From contig NSIP01000003.1 in NCBI GenBank assembly GCA_002737725.1, forward strand, positions 146,501-210,500: a DNA stretch of 64,000 nt, written 5' to 3'. The notes under the pieces are model-generated. The model saw only the letters and a list, made by a program, of their open reading frames with translations, was not told the origin of the DNA and ran no database searches. Positions 18,550 to 28,206 of this stretch are shown here, one piece after another. The position numbers and the translations under genes are program-made. Numbering within the stretch: the stretch's first letter is position 1; each line of letters opens with the position of its first letter. The DNA comes from Rhodospirillaceae bacterium. GTDB taxonomy: Bacteria; Pseudomonadota; Alphaproteobacteria; Rhodospirillales; Rhodospirillaceae.

Positions 18550-19750
18550 CTGTTTTGTCCTGTTGCTCTTTCTTAAATGGGCCCCAGTCTTCCAGCGCTT
18601 CGATACGCCGGGCTACGGCTTCGCGTTCTTCGTCGAGGAACCGAGCGACAGCGTCTTTGAATCTGGGGTCGGCAATCCAGTGGGCAGAGTAGGTGGCGCG
18701 TGGCAAGTATCCGCGCTGAATTTTGTGCTGGCCTTGCGCGCCCGCTTCGACCCATTCCAATTTGTGTTCAATGGCGAAGTCGATAGCGCGGTAATAACAG
18801 CATTCGAAATGCAAAAACGGGTAATCGACAATGCCGCCCCAGTTGCGCCCGAACAACGTATTTTCTCCGCGCAAGTTAATCGCGCCGCACACGGGCTTGT
18901 CTCCCTCGAAACCCATAACCAGCAAAACCGCCTCGGGCATGCGCTGCGACAGCAGATCAAAAAATTCGCGCGTCAGATAGGCTTGGCCCCACTTCTTGTC
19001 CGACGTTCCAACATAAAATTGATAGAACGCATCCCAGTGATGGGGTTTGATATCCGCACCCACCAAGGTCTCAATCCGCACGCCAAGACTATTGGCCTTC
19101 TCGCGTTCTTTGCGGATGTTCTTTCTTTTTCGAGACGACATCGCGCCCAAAAAATCATCGAAGCTGCCATAGCCTTCATTCTTCCAATGATACTGTTCGC
19201 CGATACGGGGCAGAAAGCCTGCGTCCGTCATCAGTTTTTGTTCAGCTTCGGCCGAGAACGTTACATGCACCGACGACACGCGCCGCTGTTTGGCCAACTC
19301 GATCATCGTCCCCATAAGCGCGGTTTGCAGCTCGACGCGGATGGTTTCATCCTGGTCGCTGCGCACCATTAATCTAGGTCCAGTGACGGGGGTGAACGGC
19401 ACAGCGCATTGAAGTTTGGGATAGTAGCGCCCGCCCGCGCGCTGATAGGCATTTGCCCAGCCGTGGTCGAACACATACTCGCCGTAAGAATGGCTTTTCA
19501 AGTACATCGCCGTGCAGGCCAGAATTTTACCAGCGGCATCTTCAATAACGATGTGCTGCGGTTGCCACCCGTCCTCGGCGCAGACGGACTTGGAATCTTC
19601 TAACGCACTATAAAAATCGTGCCTTACAAAAGGGTTGGCATCCGGGCGGTCTTGCCCGGCGCAGGAATCCCACGCGCGCGCGTCCACTGCATTGATGCTG
19701 TTAATGACTTTGGCCGTAAAAGTGTTGGCGCTTTGCCGCTCGTCGTTCAT
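18539..19750 (-). CDS. GNAT-fold N-acyltransferase, FemAB-like (COG3146/PF04339)
   Basis: 403 residues from the ATG at 19750; an upstream ATG at 19837 would run into ridA. Family landmarks: 'ANPFVRHDFYSALEDSKSVC', 'YGEYVFDHGWANAYQRAGGRYYPKLQ', 'VPFTPVTGPRLM', 'QYHWKNEGYGSFDDFLGAMSS', 'SRKRKNIRKERE' and 'WVEAGAQGQHKIQRGYLPR'. The fold is a double GNAT domain related to FemAB peptidyltransferases, and the acceptor is unknown. It lies seven bases downstream of ridA and overlaps the small gene after it, so the three are one operon. Confidence 0.88.
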   Translation of the reverse strand: MNDERQSANTFTAKVINSINAVDARAWDSCAGQDRPDANPFVRHDFYSALEDSKSVCAEDGWQPQHIVIEDAAGKILACTAMYLKSHSYGEYVFDHGWANAYQRAGGRYYPKLQCAVPFTPVTGPRLMVRSDQDETIRVELQTALMGTMIELAKQRRVSSVHVTFSAEAEQKLMTDAGFLPRIGEQYHWKNEGYGSFDDFLGAMSSRKRKNIRKEREKANSLGVRIETLVGADIKPHHWDAFYQFYVGTSDKKWGQAYLTREFFDLLSQRMPEAVLLVMGFEGDKPVCGAINLRGENTLFGRNWGGIVDYPFLHFECCYYRAIDFAIEHKLEWVEAGAQGQHKIQRGYLPRATYSAHWIADPRFKDAVARFLDEEREAVARRIEALEDWGPFKKEQQDKTDGL

Positions 19751-19757
19751 CGTGGGT

Positions 19758-20222
19758 TTACGCGAGCTCAAATACAGCTTCGACCTCAACCGCAGCATTG
19801 CGGGGCAGGGACGGTGCGCCCACGGCGGCTCGGGCATGGCGGCCAGCGTCGCCGAATACTTGCACCATCACATCGGACGCGCCGTTGATGACCTTCGGGT
19901 GCTCCCCAAACGCAGGCAAGCAGGCTACAAAGCCCGTCAGTTTTACAACACGCTTAACCTTATTTAAGTCGCCGCCGAGTGCTGTTTTGGCCTGTGCGAT
20001 AATATTAAGGGCACACAGCTTGGCCGCTTCGACACCCTGCTCAACCGACAGCGTATTTCCCACATGGCCCTCAAAAGCCACTTTGCCATCTTTCAAGGGC
20101 AGCTGGCCCGAGATGAACAGCAAATGGCCCGACCGCACGGCTGGCACATAGTTCGCGATGGGGTTGGCGGCGGTGGGCAGCACCAAACCTGCCTCGGTGA
20201 GGCGTTTCTCGACTGTTTCCAT
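19758..20222 (-). CDS. RidA-family enamine/imine deaminase
   Basis: 154 residues from the ATG at 20222. Matches the RidA family of the longer YjgH/TdcF-like type: 'GLVLPTAANPIANYVPAVRSG', 'LFISGQLPLKDGKV', 'LCALNIIAQAKTALGGDLNKV', 'VVKLTGFVACLPAFGEHPKV', and 'GRHARAAVGAPSLPRNAAVE', where the Arg binds the carboxylate in active members. The role is hydrolysis of reactive enamine/imine intermediates from PLP enzymes. First gene of the operon with the FemAB-like acyltransferase, and divergent from serA with 87 bases between starts. Confidence 0.88.
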   Translation of the reverse strand: METVEKRLTEAGLVLPTAANPIANYVPAVRSGHLLFISGQLPLKDGKVAFEGHVGNTLSVEQGVEAAKLCALNIIAQAKTALGGDLNKVKRVVKLTGFVACLPAFGEHPKVINGASDVMVQVFGDAGRHARAAVGAPSLPRNAAVEVEAVFELA

Positions 20223-20309
20223 GGCGATTTCCTTGGCTTGCGCGGGTCTTTCCTCAAGGCGCGACAATGTGCTACCCAGCGCCCTCCTTCAACAGGATTT
20301 AAGTGTCCT

Positions 20310-21563
20310 ATGGCCAAAGAAAAGCTTTCGCTGCCCAAGACCCGAATCAAGGTGTTGTTGCTGGAGAACATCAACAAAACCGCACTCGAGCTGTTTAAGC
20401 GCCAGGGCTATGGCTCGGTCGAGAATATGGCCGGCGCACTCGACGCCGATGAGCTGAAGGCCAAGCTCAAGCACGTTCACATTCTGGGAATCCGCTCGCG
20501 TACAAAGTTGACCAAGGATATCTTGTCGGCTGGTGAAAAATTGCTGGCGGTGGGCTGCTTTTGTATCGGCACCAATCAAGTCGATCTAAGGGCTGCCAAG
20601 CGCCTGGGCGTTCCGGTGTTCAATGCGCCATACTCCAATACAAGATCAGTCGCCGAATTGGTGCTGGCCGAGATCATCATGCTCAGCCGCGACATTCCGC
20701 GCAAAAGCTGGACCGCGCACGAGGGTGGCTGGGATAAGTCGCACAAAGGCAGCCGCGAAATTCGCGGCAAGGTGCTGGGCATTATCGGTTATGGCCACAT
20801 TGGCACGCAGTTGTCGATCATGGCCGAGGCCATGGGCATGAAGGTGCACTTCTACGATATCATTGAGCAGTTGGCGCTGGGCAATGCCCAAGTCTGTCGT
20901 TCACTTGATGATTTGCTAGCGATGTCGGATTTCGTCACGCTGCATGTGCCCGAGACGCCGCAAACTAAGAACATGATCAACGCCGCCCGCCTGAAGAAAA
21001 TGAAAAAAGGCGCGCACTTTATCAATGCGTCGCGGGGCACGGTGGTGGAGATTGATGCCCTGGTAGAAGCCCTGAAATCGGGCCATATCGCAGGTGCGGC
21101 CATGGACGTGTTCCCGAAAGAACCTGCCGACGGCGACGAGAAATTCAAAAGCCCGCTGCAAGGGTTAAAGAATGTGATTCTGACGCCGCATATCGGCGGC
21201 TCGACCGAAGAAGCCCAGGCTAATATCGGTGCCGAAGTGGCCGAGAAGCTGGTGAAGTACTCGGACAACGGTTCAACCCTCGGCGCAGTCAACTTTGTGG
21301 AAGTGGCGTTGCCGCCGCAAAACGATGCCACGCGCTTTATGCACATTCACCGCGACGTGCCCGGCGTGTTGAGCAAAATCACCGATGTGTTTGCCCGCCG
21401 GAAGATCAATATCGCTGGTCAATATCTGCGTACCGATGGCGATATTGGTTATGTGGTGACGGACGTCATGGGCCGGGTTGAAGTGGGCATGGGCATCCGT
21501 AAAGACTTGGCAGCCATTGAGGGTACGGTCCGCACACGCTTTTTATACGAAGCGCCGAAGTAG
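20310..21563 (+). CDS. serA: D-3-phosphoglycerate dehydrogenase
   Basis: 417 residues, the E. coli-type SerA length with a single C-terminal ACT domain. It catalyses the first step of serine synthesis, oxidising 3-phosphoglycerate with NAD. Seen: 'IGCFCIGTNQVDL'-like 'VGCFCIGTNQVDLRAAKRLG'; the NAD fold 'GIIGYGHIGTQLSIMAE' near 159; catalytic Arg in 'NASRGTVVEIDAL' near 240; the Glu in 'AMDVFPKEPADG'; the His in 'ILTPHIGGSTEEAQANIG' near 292; and the ACT domain from about 345 ('MHIHRDVPGVLSKITDVFARRKIN'), which binds serine for feedback control. The ATG at 20310 gives the conserved MAKEKLSL start; longer frames reaching into ridA are shadows. Confidence 0.96.
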   Translation: MAKEKLSLPKTRIKVLLLENINKTALELFKRQGYGSVENMAGALDADELKAKLKHVHILGIRSRTKLTKDILSAGEKLLAVGCFCIGTNQVDLRAAKRLGVPVFNAPYSNTRSVAELVLAEIIMLSRDIPRKSWTAHEGGWDKSHKGSREIRGKVLGIIGYGHIGTQLSIMAEAMGMKVHFYDIIEQLALGNAQVCRSLDDLLAMSDFVTLHVPETPQTKNMINAARLKKMKKGAHFINASRGTVVEIDALVEALKSGHIAGAAMDVFPKEPADGDEKFKSPLQGLKNVILTPHIGGSTEEAQANIGAEVAEKLVKYSDNGSTLGAVNFVEVALPPQNDATRFMHIHRDVPGVLSKITDVFARRKINIAGQYLRTDGDIGYVVTDVMGRVEVGMGIRKDLAAIEGTVRTRFLYEAPK

Positions 21564-21661
21564 AGCGCGACTTCACCGAGCGCTTCTTCTGTACACGAGG
21601 GTAACTCCCGGCCACCGCAACCCGCTGCTCTAGCGTCGTCCGTAGCTTTAGTGCTTACAAA

Positions 21662-21997
21662 TTAAAAGCTATATGGAGCAACCTTTCCGTTCGCAAAGTA
21701 AGCCGTGTGGACGTGCTGAGTGGACTTGTCGATGAAAGTAGCCTTTACAGTTGAAGTGCCGCTTCCAAACCGCTCGCGAACAATATGAAATGAGGCGGCC
21801 TCGGTGCATTCGTGCGTTGTTACGAGCTCCTGCTTTTTGATTATCCTGTTTTTGGAAGTAATATCGATCATCCCAGTCCAGGTGCCAATTTGTGTGCACC
21901 ATAGCTGCATGACTTTTTCCATGTCGTCTGTATGCACAAGTGAATCCGTGCCCATCACTTGAATAAGAACAATGATGATCAATGGAATGCGACGCAT
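21662..21997 (-). CDS. small exported protein, unknown function
   Basis: 111 residues. A short hydrophobic N-terminus (MRRIPLIIIVLIQVMGTDS) can act as a signal peptide. The mature part has two cysteines (LWCTQIGTW, HECTEAA), and its beta-rich pattern ('GTSTVKATFIDKSTQHVHTAYF') looks like a small beta-barrel exported protein. I do not recognise the family. It stands alone between serA and the gene at 22261; about 260 bases upstream of it (21998-22260) hold nothing I can identify. Confidence 0.5.
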   Translation of the reverse strand: MRRIPLIIIVLIQVMGTDSLVHTDDMEKVMQLWCTQIGTWTGMIDITSKNRIIKKQELVTTHECTEAASFHIVRERFGSGTSTVKATFIDKSTQHVHTAYFANGKVAPYSF

Positions 21998-22260
21998 GAA
22001 GATGTTCTCGTCCTGGAATGATTTGCTCTGGGCGAGGGGGTGATGTTCGTCTCTAAAGCGAGTCGGTGATTTTCAGCTCGAAAAGATTACATAATGGTTT
22101 CGTCGAAAAATGAATGACCCTCGTCGGACCTGTCTAATCGTTAACATGGTCGATTTGATGCAATTGAGCCCCACTATTTGTAGCGTTTCAATACGCGAAT
22201 GATTACCGCCATCAACTGCACCGTGCGCACGTACTTTTTAGATGGGGTGCCGAAGTAAAC

Positions 22261-22680
22261 TTAAGCAGCACTTGCTTTGCGGCGTTGGGCTGGAAATAGC
22301 AGCATAGCTGCCGTGTTTTCGCCTAGCACGGGGAACAACCGCCCCAATGTTTGCTTCCACTCCAAACCTGCCTCGATAATTTGGTCTTGCGTGAGGTGAT
22401 ACTCAGCCATGGTGGTGCGCCAATAGGCCGCCTTGGCTTTGCCGTACCAGGCATCGTCAATCACGACTGCCGTCGAAGCGCCCGGTGGCTTGAGTCTCAC
22501 GGGTGTGCGCTTTCTGGCCGGGCTGCTGGGAATCAAGCGGCGCAAGAATTCAGAAAAAAAGTGATTAAGTTCCAGCGGTGGCTGATGTGTTTTTCCAAAA
22601 CCCGAGACTTTCATCGGGTCAGAAATGGTGACTTGCGCGAGGGTGGCTGGAAGCGCTGAACTCATGGTCGCGTAGCCCAT
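22261..22680 (-). CDS. hypothetical protein downstream of nrdJ
   Basis: 139 residues beginning three bases after the nrdJ stop on the same strand, so probably co-transcribed. An in-frame ATG at 22665 is an alternative start. The middle is basic and proline-rich (SSPARKRTPVRLKPPG), followed by a helical stretch 'AWYGKAKAAYWRTTMAEYHLTQDQIIEAGLEWKQTLGRLF'. No membrane segment or known motif. The link to ribonucleotide reduction rests only on position. Confidence 0.5.
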   Translation of the reverse strand: MGYATMSSALPATLAQVTISDPMKVSGFGKTHQPPLELNHFFSEFLRRLIPSSPARKRTPVRLKPPGASTAVVIDDAWYGKAKAAYWRTTMAEYHLTQDQIIEAGLEWKQTLGRLFPVLGENTAAMLLFPAQRRKASAA

Positions 22681-22683
22681 CCA

Positions 22684-25600
22684 TTACGAGCAGCCTGTGG
22701 TGCCGCCGCAGGTTTCGCACTTCAAGCATGTCCCGTTGCGCACTAGCGTGAAATTGCCGCACTCGGGGCAGTTATCGCCCTCGTAGCCTTTGATGCGCGC
22801 AGCATGCAGCGATGATGTGCGCGACTGTGTGACTTCCGTTACGCGTACGTGTGTCTCGAATTTCTCGGCGACCGAACCCATGACCGGGCTCATGCCGGCC
22901 ATGGCCGTGGGGCTGGCTTGTGTCGGGACACTTGAACCAGAACTGCTCACGCCGCCGCTGATGCCATTGGCAAGTCCAGCGCCACTGTTGTTGTTACGAG
23001 GGGCTGGCTTGAGGAAGTACAGATTGCTCGAGCGGATGTAACCTGACGAAACGGTTTTCTCGGCAATTTGTAGCAGCTTCTCGGCTTCCTCTCCTTCGCC
23101 CATGGCGTCCGGCAGAATGTCGTGCGGCTCGACGTGCGCCAAATCATGACGACCGAGGTAAGACACCGCCAGTTCGCGGAATAGATAATCTAAAATCGAC
23201 GTGGCCATTTTGATCGACGCATTACCTTCAACCGCGCCCGCAGGCTCGAAGCGCGTAAAGGTAAAGGCGTCCACGTATTCTTCCAACGGCACGCCGTATT
23301 GCAGGCCAATGGAAATGGCGATGGCGAAGTTATTCATCAGGCTGCGGAAGGCCGCACCCTCTTTGTGCATGTCGATGAAGATTTCGCCTAAATGCCCGTC
23401 TTCGTACTCGCCCGTGCGCACATAAACCTTGTGCCCACCAACGCTGGCCTTTTGCGTATAGCCCTTGCGACGCGGAGGAAGTTTCTGGCGCTCACGCTGA
23501 ACGACGCGCTCGATGATCCGCTCGGCAATGACCTCGGTGCGGGCTTGGGGTGGTTGCTGAATAATGGTTTCGATGACATCGTCGTCTTCGGCCAATTCAG
23601 CGTCTTCAAATAGTGCAGCAAGTGGCTGTGAGAGCTTCGAGCCATCGCGATACAGCGCGTTGGCCTTGAGCCCTAATTTCCACGACATTAAATAGGCGCG
23701 CGTGCAGTCTTCAATCGTGGCATTATGCGGCATATTGATCGTCTTCGAGATCGCGCCCGACACGAAAGGCTGAACAGCCGCCAGCATCAAGATATGGCTG
23801 TCCACCGACAGCGCGCGCGTGCCTGTGCGCCCGCAAGGGCTAGCGCAATCGAACACGGCAATATGCTCAGGCTTCAGGTGCGGGGCACCTTCCAGCGTCA
23901 TGGCCCCGCAAATGTAAGCATTGGCTGCGTCAATGTCGGCGCGCTTGAAGCCCAAGGCTTCGAGCATATTAAAGCCCACATTATCTAATTGATCGTCAGA
24001 GAAACCCAAGGTGTCTTGGCAAAACTCATCGCCCAGCACATAGCGGTTGAACACGAACTTGATGTCGTAGGCACCTTCCAGTGCATCTTCGATTTTCTGC
24101 AGTGCTTCTTCGTCAAAGCCACGGTCGTGCAACGTCTCAGGGTTGATCTTGGGTGCACCATCCATCGACGCGGTGCCGGTGGCGTATTTTTCGATATCAG
24201 CGATCTCAGCATCGTTATAACCTAGCGTCTTCAGCGCCAATGGAACCGTGCGGTTGATGATTTTGAAGTAGCCGCCACCCGCCAGCTTCTTGAACTTCAC
24301 CAGGGCATAGTCGGGCTCAACGCCGGTGGTATCGCAATCCATCACCAAGCCGATGGTGCCCGTCGGTGCAATCACGCTGACTTGGGCATTGCGAAAGCCG
24401 CTGGCCGCACCCAGATCCAAGGCCCGGTCCCATGCCAACTTGGCAGCAGTGATCAGCGCCGTGTCGGGGCAGTCGGCAGCATTCAGCGGCGTTGGCTTGG
24501 TGCTAAGAGACTCGAAGCCCGAGTGATGGCCATAGGCCGCTCGGCGATGATTGCGCACGACACGCAACATATCGTCGCGATTGGGCGCAAATCCTGGGAA
24601 CGCACCATGTTTCTCGGCCATCTCGGCAGAGGCGGCATAGGAAGTGCCCGTCATCAGGGATGTGATCGCGCCTGCAATGGCGCGACCTTCGTTGCTGTCA
24701 TAGCCATGCCCATTGGCCATCAGCAGACCGCCCAGGTTTGCATAGCCCAGTCCCAAGGTGCGGTATTTGTAAGAGAGCTCGGCGATCTCTTTGGATGGGA
24801 ATTGCGCCATCAAGACCGAGATTTCCAACACGATGGTCCACAGCCGCGTGGCGTGTTCGAAGCCTTCAACATCGAAGCTGCAATCACTTTTGCGGAACGT
24901 CAGTAAATTCAGCGAGGCCAGATTGCACGCGGTGTTGTCGAGAAACATGTACTCCGAGCACGGGTTCGACGCATTGATGCGCCCCGACTTCGGGCAGGTA
25001 TGCCAATCGTTGATCGTGGAATCAAACTGCAAGCCGGGGTCGGCACATTGCCACGCGGCTTCCCCAATACGATCCCACAGGGCTTTGGCTTTGATGATCT
25101 TGGCAATCTTGCCATCGTTGCGATTGACCAAGGGCCACGATTCATCACGCTCGACAGCTGCGAGGAACTTGTCAGTCACGCGCACTGTGTTATTCGAGTT
25201 CTGGCCCGAGACGGTTGCATAGGCCTCAGAGTCCCAATCGGTGGTCATAACCGGGAAATCCACGGCCGCTTTGCCCTGGCGCGCAAACTGAATGGCGCGG
25301 CGGACGGAATTCTCGGGTATCATCGCCACCCGTGCGGCCTTCACTTCGCGCCGCAGCTTGGTGTTGGTCTTGGGATCGAAGCGTTGCTCGTTGTCGACGC
25401 CATCCCAATTTTTGCAAGCATTGATGATGGCGTTGAGGTGGCGGTTGGCCAATCGCGAGCCTGCAACCATGGCAGCGACTTTTTGCTCCTCGCGGACTTT
25501 CCAATCCACAAAGGCTTCAATATCGGGGTGGTCGGCGTTGAGAATGACCATCTTGGCCGCGCGTCGCGTGGTTCCGCCAGACTTAATGGCGCCCGCCGCT

Positions 25601-26388
25601 CGGTCGCCAATTTTCAAAAAACTCATGAGGCCCGACGATGTGCCGCCACCAGACAATTTCTCACCTTCGCCGCGTAAAGAAGAGAAGTTGGTGCCTGTCC
25701 CCGAGCCGTATTTGAACAGCCGCGCTTCGCGCACCCAAAGGTCCATAATTCCGCCTTCGTTTACCAAGTCGTCGGCGATGGATTGGATAAAGCACGCATG
25801 AGGTTGCGGATGCTCGTAGGCACCTTTGGAGGCGGTGAGTTTGCCCGTACGGTAATCGACGTAGTGGTGGCCTTGTGAAGGGCCTTCGATGCCATAGGCC
25901 CAATGCAAGCCGGTGTTGAACCATTGCGGCGAGTTGGGCGCGGCCATCTGCATGGCCAGCATGAATCGAAGCTCATCGTAAAACGCGCGTGCATCCGAAT
26001 CAGAATCGAAGAAGCCTGCGTTCCATCCCCAGTAGGTCCAGGTTCCCGCCATGCGGTCGAAGACCTGGCGGGCATCGTGCTCGCCGGTGGTGCGGTCTGC
26101 CTCGGGAAGGGAAGCGAGTTCTTTAAGGTTAGCAGCGTGCCGCCATAGAAAGTCGGGCACGTCGTCTTCGGCAATGGGCATCAGGCGCGCAGGGACGCCC
26201 GAGCGGCGAAAGTACTTCTGTGCCAGCACGTCGCTGGCTACTTGCGACCAATGATCGGGAACCGTGACGTTTTCCTGCCTGAAAACTTTGGTGCCGTCGG
26301 GATTAGAGATCTCGCTAGCGACGGTACGAAACGTCATTTTATCGTAGGGAGAGCAGCCTTCGATCGTGAACCGCCTGGGGATACGCAT
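22684..26388 (-). CDS. nrdJ: vitamin B12-dependent (class II) ribonucleotide reductase, long form
   Basis: 1234 residues, the large alphaproteobacterial NrdJ form. It reduces ribonucleotides using adenosylcobalamin, so it needs no oxygen. Seen in order: start [11 protein letters not shown] with GGAAAGG as ribosome site; '[25 protein letters not shown]'; '[23 protein letters not shown]'; the active-site region '[22 protein letters not shown]' near 484; '[20 protein letters not shown]'; and the C-terminal zinc-finger tail '[23 protein letters not shown]'. An in-frame ATG at 26454 is less likely. No cobalamin riboswitch is recognisable upstream. No nrdAB or nrdDG is in the window, so it may be the main reductase (inference). 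Confidence 0.96.
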   Translation of the reverse strand: MRIPRRFTIEGCSPYDKMTFRTVASEISNPDGTKVFRQENVTVPDHWSQVASDVLAQKYFRRSGVPARLMPIAEDDVPDFLWRHAANLKELASLPEADRTTGEHDARQVFDRMAGTWTYWGWNAGFFDSDSDARAFYDELRFMLAMQMAAPNSPQWFNTGLHWAYGIEGPSQGHHYVDYRTGKLTASKGAYEHPQPHACFIQSIADDLVNEGGIMDLWVREARLFKYGSGTGTNFSSLRGEGEKLSGGGTSSGLMSFLKIGDRAAGAIKSGGTTRRAAKMVILNADHPDIEAFVDWKVREEQKVAAMVAGSRLANRHLNAIINACKNWDGVDNEQRFDPKTNTKLRREVKAARVAMIPENSVRRAIQFARQGKAAVDFPVMTTDWDSEAYATVSGQNSNNTVRVTDKFLAAVERDESWPLVNRNDGKIAKIIKAKALWDRIGEAAWQCADPGLQFDSTINDWHTCPKSGRINASNPCSEYMFLDNTACNLASLNLLTFRKSDCSFDVEGFEHATRLWTIVLEISVLMAQFPSKEIAELSYKYRTLGLGYANLGGLLMANGHGYDSNEGRAIAGAITSLMTGTSYAASAEMAEKHGAFPGFAPNRDDMLRVVRNHRRAAYGHHSGFESLSTKPTPLNAADCPDTALITAAKLAWDRALDLGAASGFRNAQVSVIAPTGTIGLVMDCDTTGVEPDYALVKFKKLAGGGYFKIINRTVPLALKTLGYNDAEIADIEKYATGTASMDGAPKINPETLHDRGFDEEALQKIEDALEGAYDIKFVFNRYVLGDEFCQDTLGFSDDQLDNVGFNMLEALGFKRADIDAANAYICGAMTLEGAPHLKPEHIAVFDCASPCGRTGTRALSVDSHILMLAAVQPFVSGAISKTINMPHNATIEDCTRAYLMSWKLGLKANALYRDGSKLSQPLAALFEDAELAEDDDVIETIIQQPPQARTEVIAERIIERVVQRERQKLPPRRKGYTQKASVGGHKVYVRTGEYEDGHLGEIFIDMHKEGAAFRSLMNNFAIAISIGLQYGVPLEEYVDAFTFTRFEPAGAVEGNASIKMATSILDYLFRELAVSYLGRHDLAHVEPHDILPDAMGEGEEAEKLLQIAEKTVSSGYIRSSNLYFLKPAPRNNNSGAGLANGISGGVSSSGSSVPTQASPTAMAGMSPVMGSVAEKFETHVRVTEVTQSRTSSLHAARIKGYEGDNCPECGNFTLVRNGTCLKCETCGGTTGCS

Positions 26389-26767
26389 GACCAACCTTTC
26401 CGAATCCGGTTTGGGTGAGTTGAGGGGCAGAGTCCCAAGCGCCCAGCGCGCCATCTTCGGCTGCGGCTATAAGCGGCTCCCAACTTCTGCCTTCCCCTCG
26501 GCCCTCTTTCGTCTGGCCCGATTCTGTTAAAGCCTTGCCCGGACGCAAAAAACTCTATGTAAAGTGCCCCTGCCTTTCAATAGATTTTGTGGGTCTGGGC
26601 TGTGCATAACCCAACATATTGGGGGTTGACTGGAAAAGGCGTAAGATATGCCGGCTCAGGCCTCCGCGACCATTGCCTGGACGGTCTGGTCAAAAACCGA
26701 CATATTGCTGAACCGATTTCAGCCATTTTTCGCGGTTAACGTGGGTTAGCTTAAGGGATTGTTGGAT
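26389..26767. other. divergent intergenic region between nrdJ and NDUFA12
   Basis: 378 bases without a convincing gene. It must carry the promoters of both nrdJ (minus strand) and the NDUFA12-mlaD operon (plus strand). I looked for an NrdR box pair and a cobalamin riboswitch and saw neither clearly. A TTGACT hexamer at 26626-26631 has no -10 element at proper spacing. The ribosome site TAAGGG is near 26752 for the plus-strand gene. Confidence 0.5.
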
Positions 26768-27118
26768 ATGAGCTTAGGAACGTGGCTCCACACCAAATTT
26801 CGCGGCCAAAAGGTCGGCGAGGATAACTACGGGAATACCTATTACCGTGGAAAACGCATCCGGGCCGGTATCCGCGAAGAGCGCTGGGTGATGTACAAGG
26901 GTGAACCTGAAGCCTCCAAAGTTCCGGCGGAGTGGCATGCCTGGCTGCATCACACGACCGATACGCCGATCACGACGCCAACCCACGCGTGGGAAAAGCC
27001 TCATCTGCCAAATCTGACGGGCACAGCCCAAGCCTATTTGCCACCTGGCCATGATCAGCGTGGCGGTCAGCGCGCCAAAGCTGGCGGCGATTATGTCGCC
27101 TGGACGCCCGATGCATAG
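26768..27118 (+). CDS. NDUFA12-family complex I accessory subunit
   Basis: 116 residues from the ATG at 26768 (AAGGG 11 bases upstream; the TTG at 26759 is in frame but unlikely). The family signature is clear: 'GTWLHTKFRGQKVGEDNYGNTYYR', 'RRWVMYKG'-like 'EERWVMYKGEPEASKVPAEWHAWLHH', 'HAWEKPHLPNLTGT'. It is the bacterial homologue of the mitochondrial NADH:ubiquinone oxidoreductase subunit, found mainly in alphaproteobacteria, and acts on the peripheral arm of complex I. It overlaps the first mlaD by eight bases (ATGCATAG), so the genes are coupled. Confidence 0.94.
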   Translation: MSLGTWLHTKFRGQKVGEDNYGNTYYRGKRIRAGIREERWVMYKGEPEASKVPAEWHAWLHHTTDTPITTPTHAWEKPHLPNLTGTAQAYLPPGHDQRGGQRAKAGGDYVAWTPDA

Positions 27119-27617
27119 GGTCGAGAACCGAGAGAAACTCGTCGGCGTTATTGCTTTGTACGTGGGGGTCTTGGTCTTGACGCTTACGGCGCTTGGCAAT
27201 CGTCAGGAGAGCCAAGACGAAGTGGCCGCCGCAACCTACACCGCTGAATTTAAGCGCGCGGACGGCTTACATCAGGGGGCGCCCGTGCGTTTGGCGGGCG
27301 TCAACATTGGTCGTGTGGGTGATGTGCGTTTGGACCAGCGCTACCAAGCCATTATGACGTTGATCTTGAATCAAAACATACCGTTACCCGATGACACTGC
27401 CGCCATTATCGAAACCGATGGCGTATTTGGCTCGAAGTACATCGAGCTCCAGCCCGGCGGCAGTGAAGATTTGCTCGAGTCCGGTGGACGCATCGCCTAC
27501 ACGCAGGACTCGGTGATTATCGAAGAACTGATCAGCAAGATCGTCCAGCAGGCCAAGGCCGCGGCCAAGGCGTCGGATAAAGCCAAGGCCGAGACACAGA
27601 ACGAGAATCCTTCATGA
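27111..27617 (+). CDS. mlaD: MlaD-family lipid transport protein (first copy)
   Basis: 168 residues: one N-terminal membrane helix (about 9-27, VGVIALYVGVLVLTLTAL) and an MCE/MlaD domain ('YTAEFKRADGLHQGAPVRLAGVNIGRVGDVRL', 'IPLPDDTAAIIETDGVFGSKYIELQPGG'). MlaD forms the periplasmic hexameric ring of the Mla phospholipid transporter on MlaE/MlaF. The start overlaps the NDUFA12 stop, and its own stop overlaps the next mlaD start (ATGA). No mlaE, mlaF or mlaC is nearby. The charged Ala/Lys-rich C-terminal tail (KAAAKASDKAKAETQNE) is longer than in the second copy. Confidence 0.88.
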   Translation: MHRVENREKLVGVIALYVGVLVLTLTALGNRQESQDEVAAATYTAEFKRADGLHQGAPVRLAGVNIGRVGDVRLDQRYQAIMTLILNQNIPLPDDTAAIIETDGVFGSKYIELQPGGSEDLLESGGRIAYTQDSVIIEELISKIVQQAKAAAKASDKAKAETQNENPS

Positions 27618-28084
27618 AACGCAACCCGATTGAAACCATCCTGGGCGCCTTTGTGCTGCTGATCGCCGGGATCTTCCTGGCCTTCGCTTATACCTCTGCC
27701 GACATCCAGGCGATCACGGGTTATAAAATCTCGGCCAATTTCCTGAAGGTTGGAGGTCTTGAAACCGGCAGCGACGTGCGCATCAGTGGCGTTCGTGTGG
27801 GCACGGTCACCAACCAAACGCTCGATCCGAAAACATTTCAAGCAACTGTGAACATGTCGATCTCGGATGAGGTGAAGTTGCCGCAAGATACCGAGGCGGC
27901 CATCGTCAGCGAGGGCCTCTTAGGCGGCAAATATGTCAACCTCATTCCGGGCCGCGCGCAGCAAAGCCTGGCCGATGGCGGCGTGATTCCCAAAACACGT
28001 GACTTCCAATCGGTCGAAGATTTGGTCGGCGAGATCATCTTCATTGCGACCAGTAAAGCTGACGATAAAGCGGCGCAAGAGTAG
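27614..28084 (+). CDS. mlaD: MlaD-family lipid transport protein (second copy)
   Basis: 156 residues, the canonical short MlaD: membrane helix 8-28 (TILGAFVLLIAGIFLAFAY), then the MCE domain 'YKISANFLKVGGLETGSDVRISGVRVGTVTN' and 'VKLPQDTEAAIVSEGLLGGKYVNLIPG', ending 'FQSVEDLVGEIIFIATSK'. It is translationally coupled to the first copy by an ATGA overlap. The two MCE domains differ clearly, so this is an old duplication rather than a fresh one; a mixed hexamer is possible (inference). Confidence 0.93.
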   Translation: MKRNPIETILGAFVLLIAGIFLAFAYTSADIQAITGYKISANFLKVGGLETGSDVRISGVRVGTVTNQTLDPKTFQATVNMSISDEVKLPQDTEAAIVSEGLLGGKYVNLIPGRAQQSLADGGVIPKTRDFQSVEDLVGEIIFIATSKADDKAAQE

Positions 28085-28113
28085 GCTGATAACCCATGCG
28101 TGGTTTTTTTATT

Positions 28114-28206
28114 CCGTCATTGCCCGATTTATTCGGGCGATCCATGTTCTCAAAAGCTTCCATGTTTTTCGATGGATGGATTGCCTGGTCAAGCCAGGCA
28201 ATGACA
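28114..28206. repeat. intergenic palindromic repeat, 'GTCATTGCC' family (full copy)
   Basis: The outer ends are inverted (CCGTCATTGCC / GGCAATGACAG). Two inner hairpins are visible: TTGCCCGATTTATTCGGGCGA on the left and TTGCCTGGTCAAGCCAGGCAA on the right, flanked by ATCCATG / CATGGAT-like arms. Related copies lie at 17393, 48724 and 56353. The right end contains the ATG chosen for the DUF2155 gene (28201). Confidence 0.75.

Noticed and set aside
18530-19372. 280-residue plus-strand frame opposite the FemAB-like gene
   Set aside because: It is a shadow of a strongly conserved minus-strand gene, has no recognisable domain and no ribosome site.
26389-26767. Possible cobalamin riboswitch or NrdR box upstream of nrdJ
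   Set aside because: I could not find the conserved cobalamin-aptamer core or a convincing pair of NrdR palindromes.
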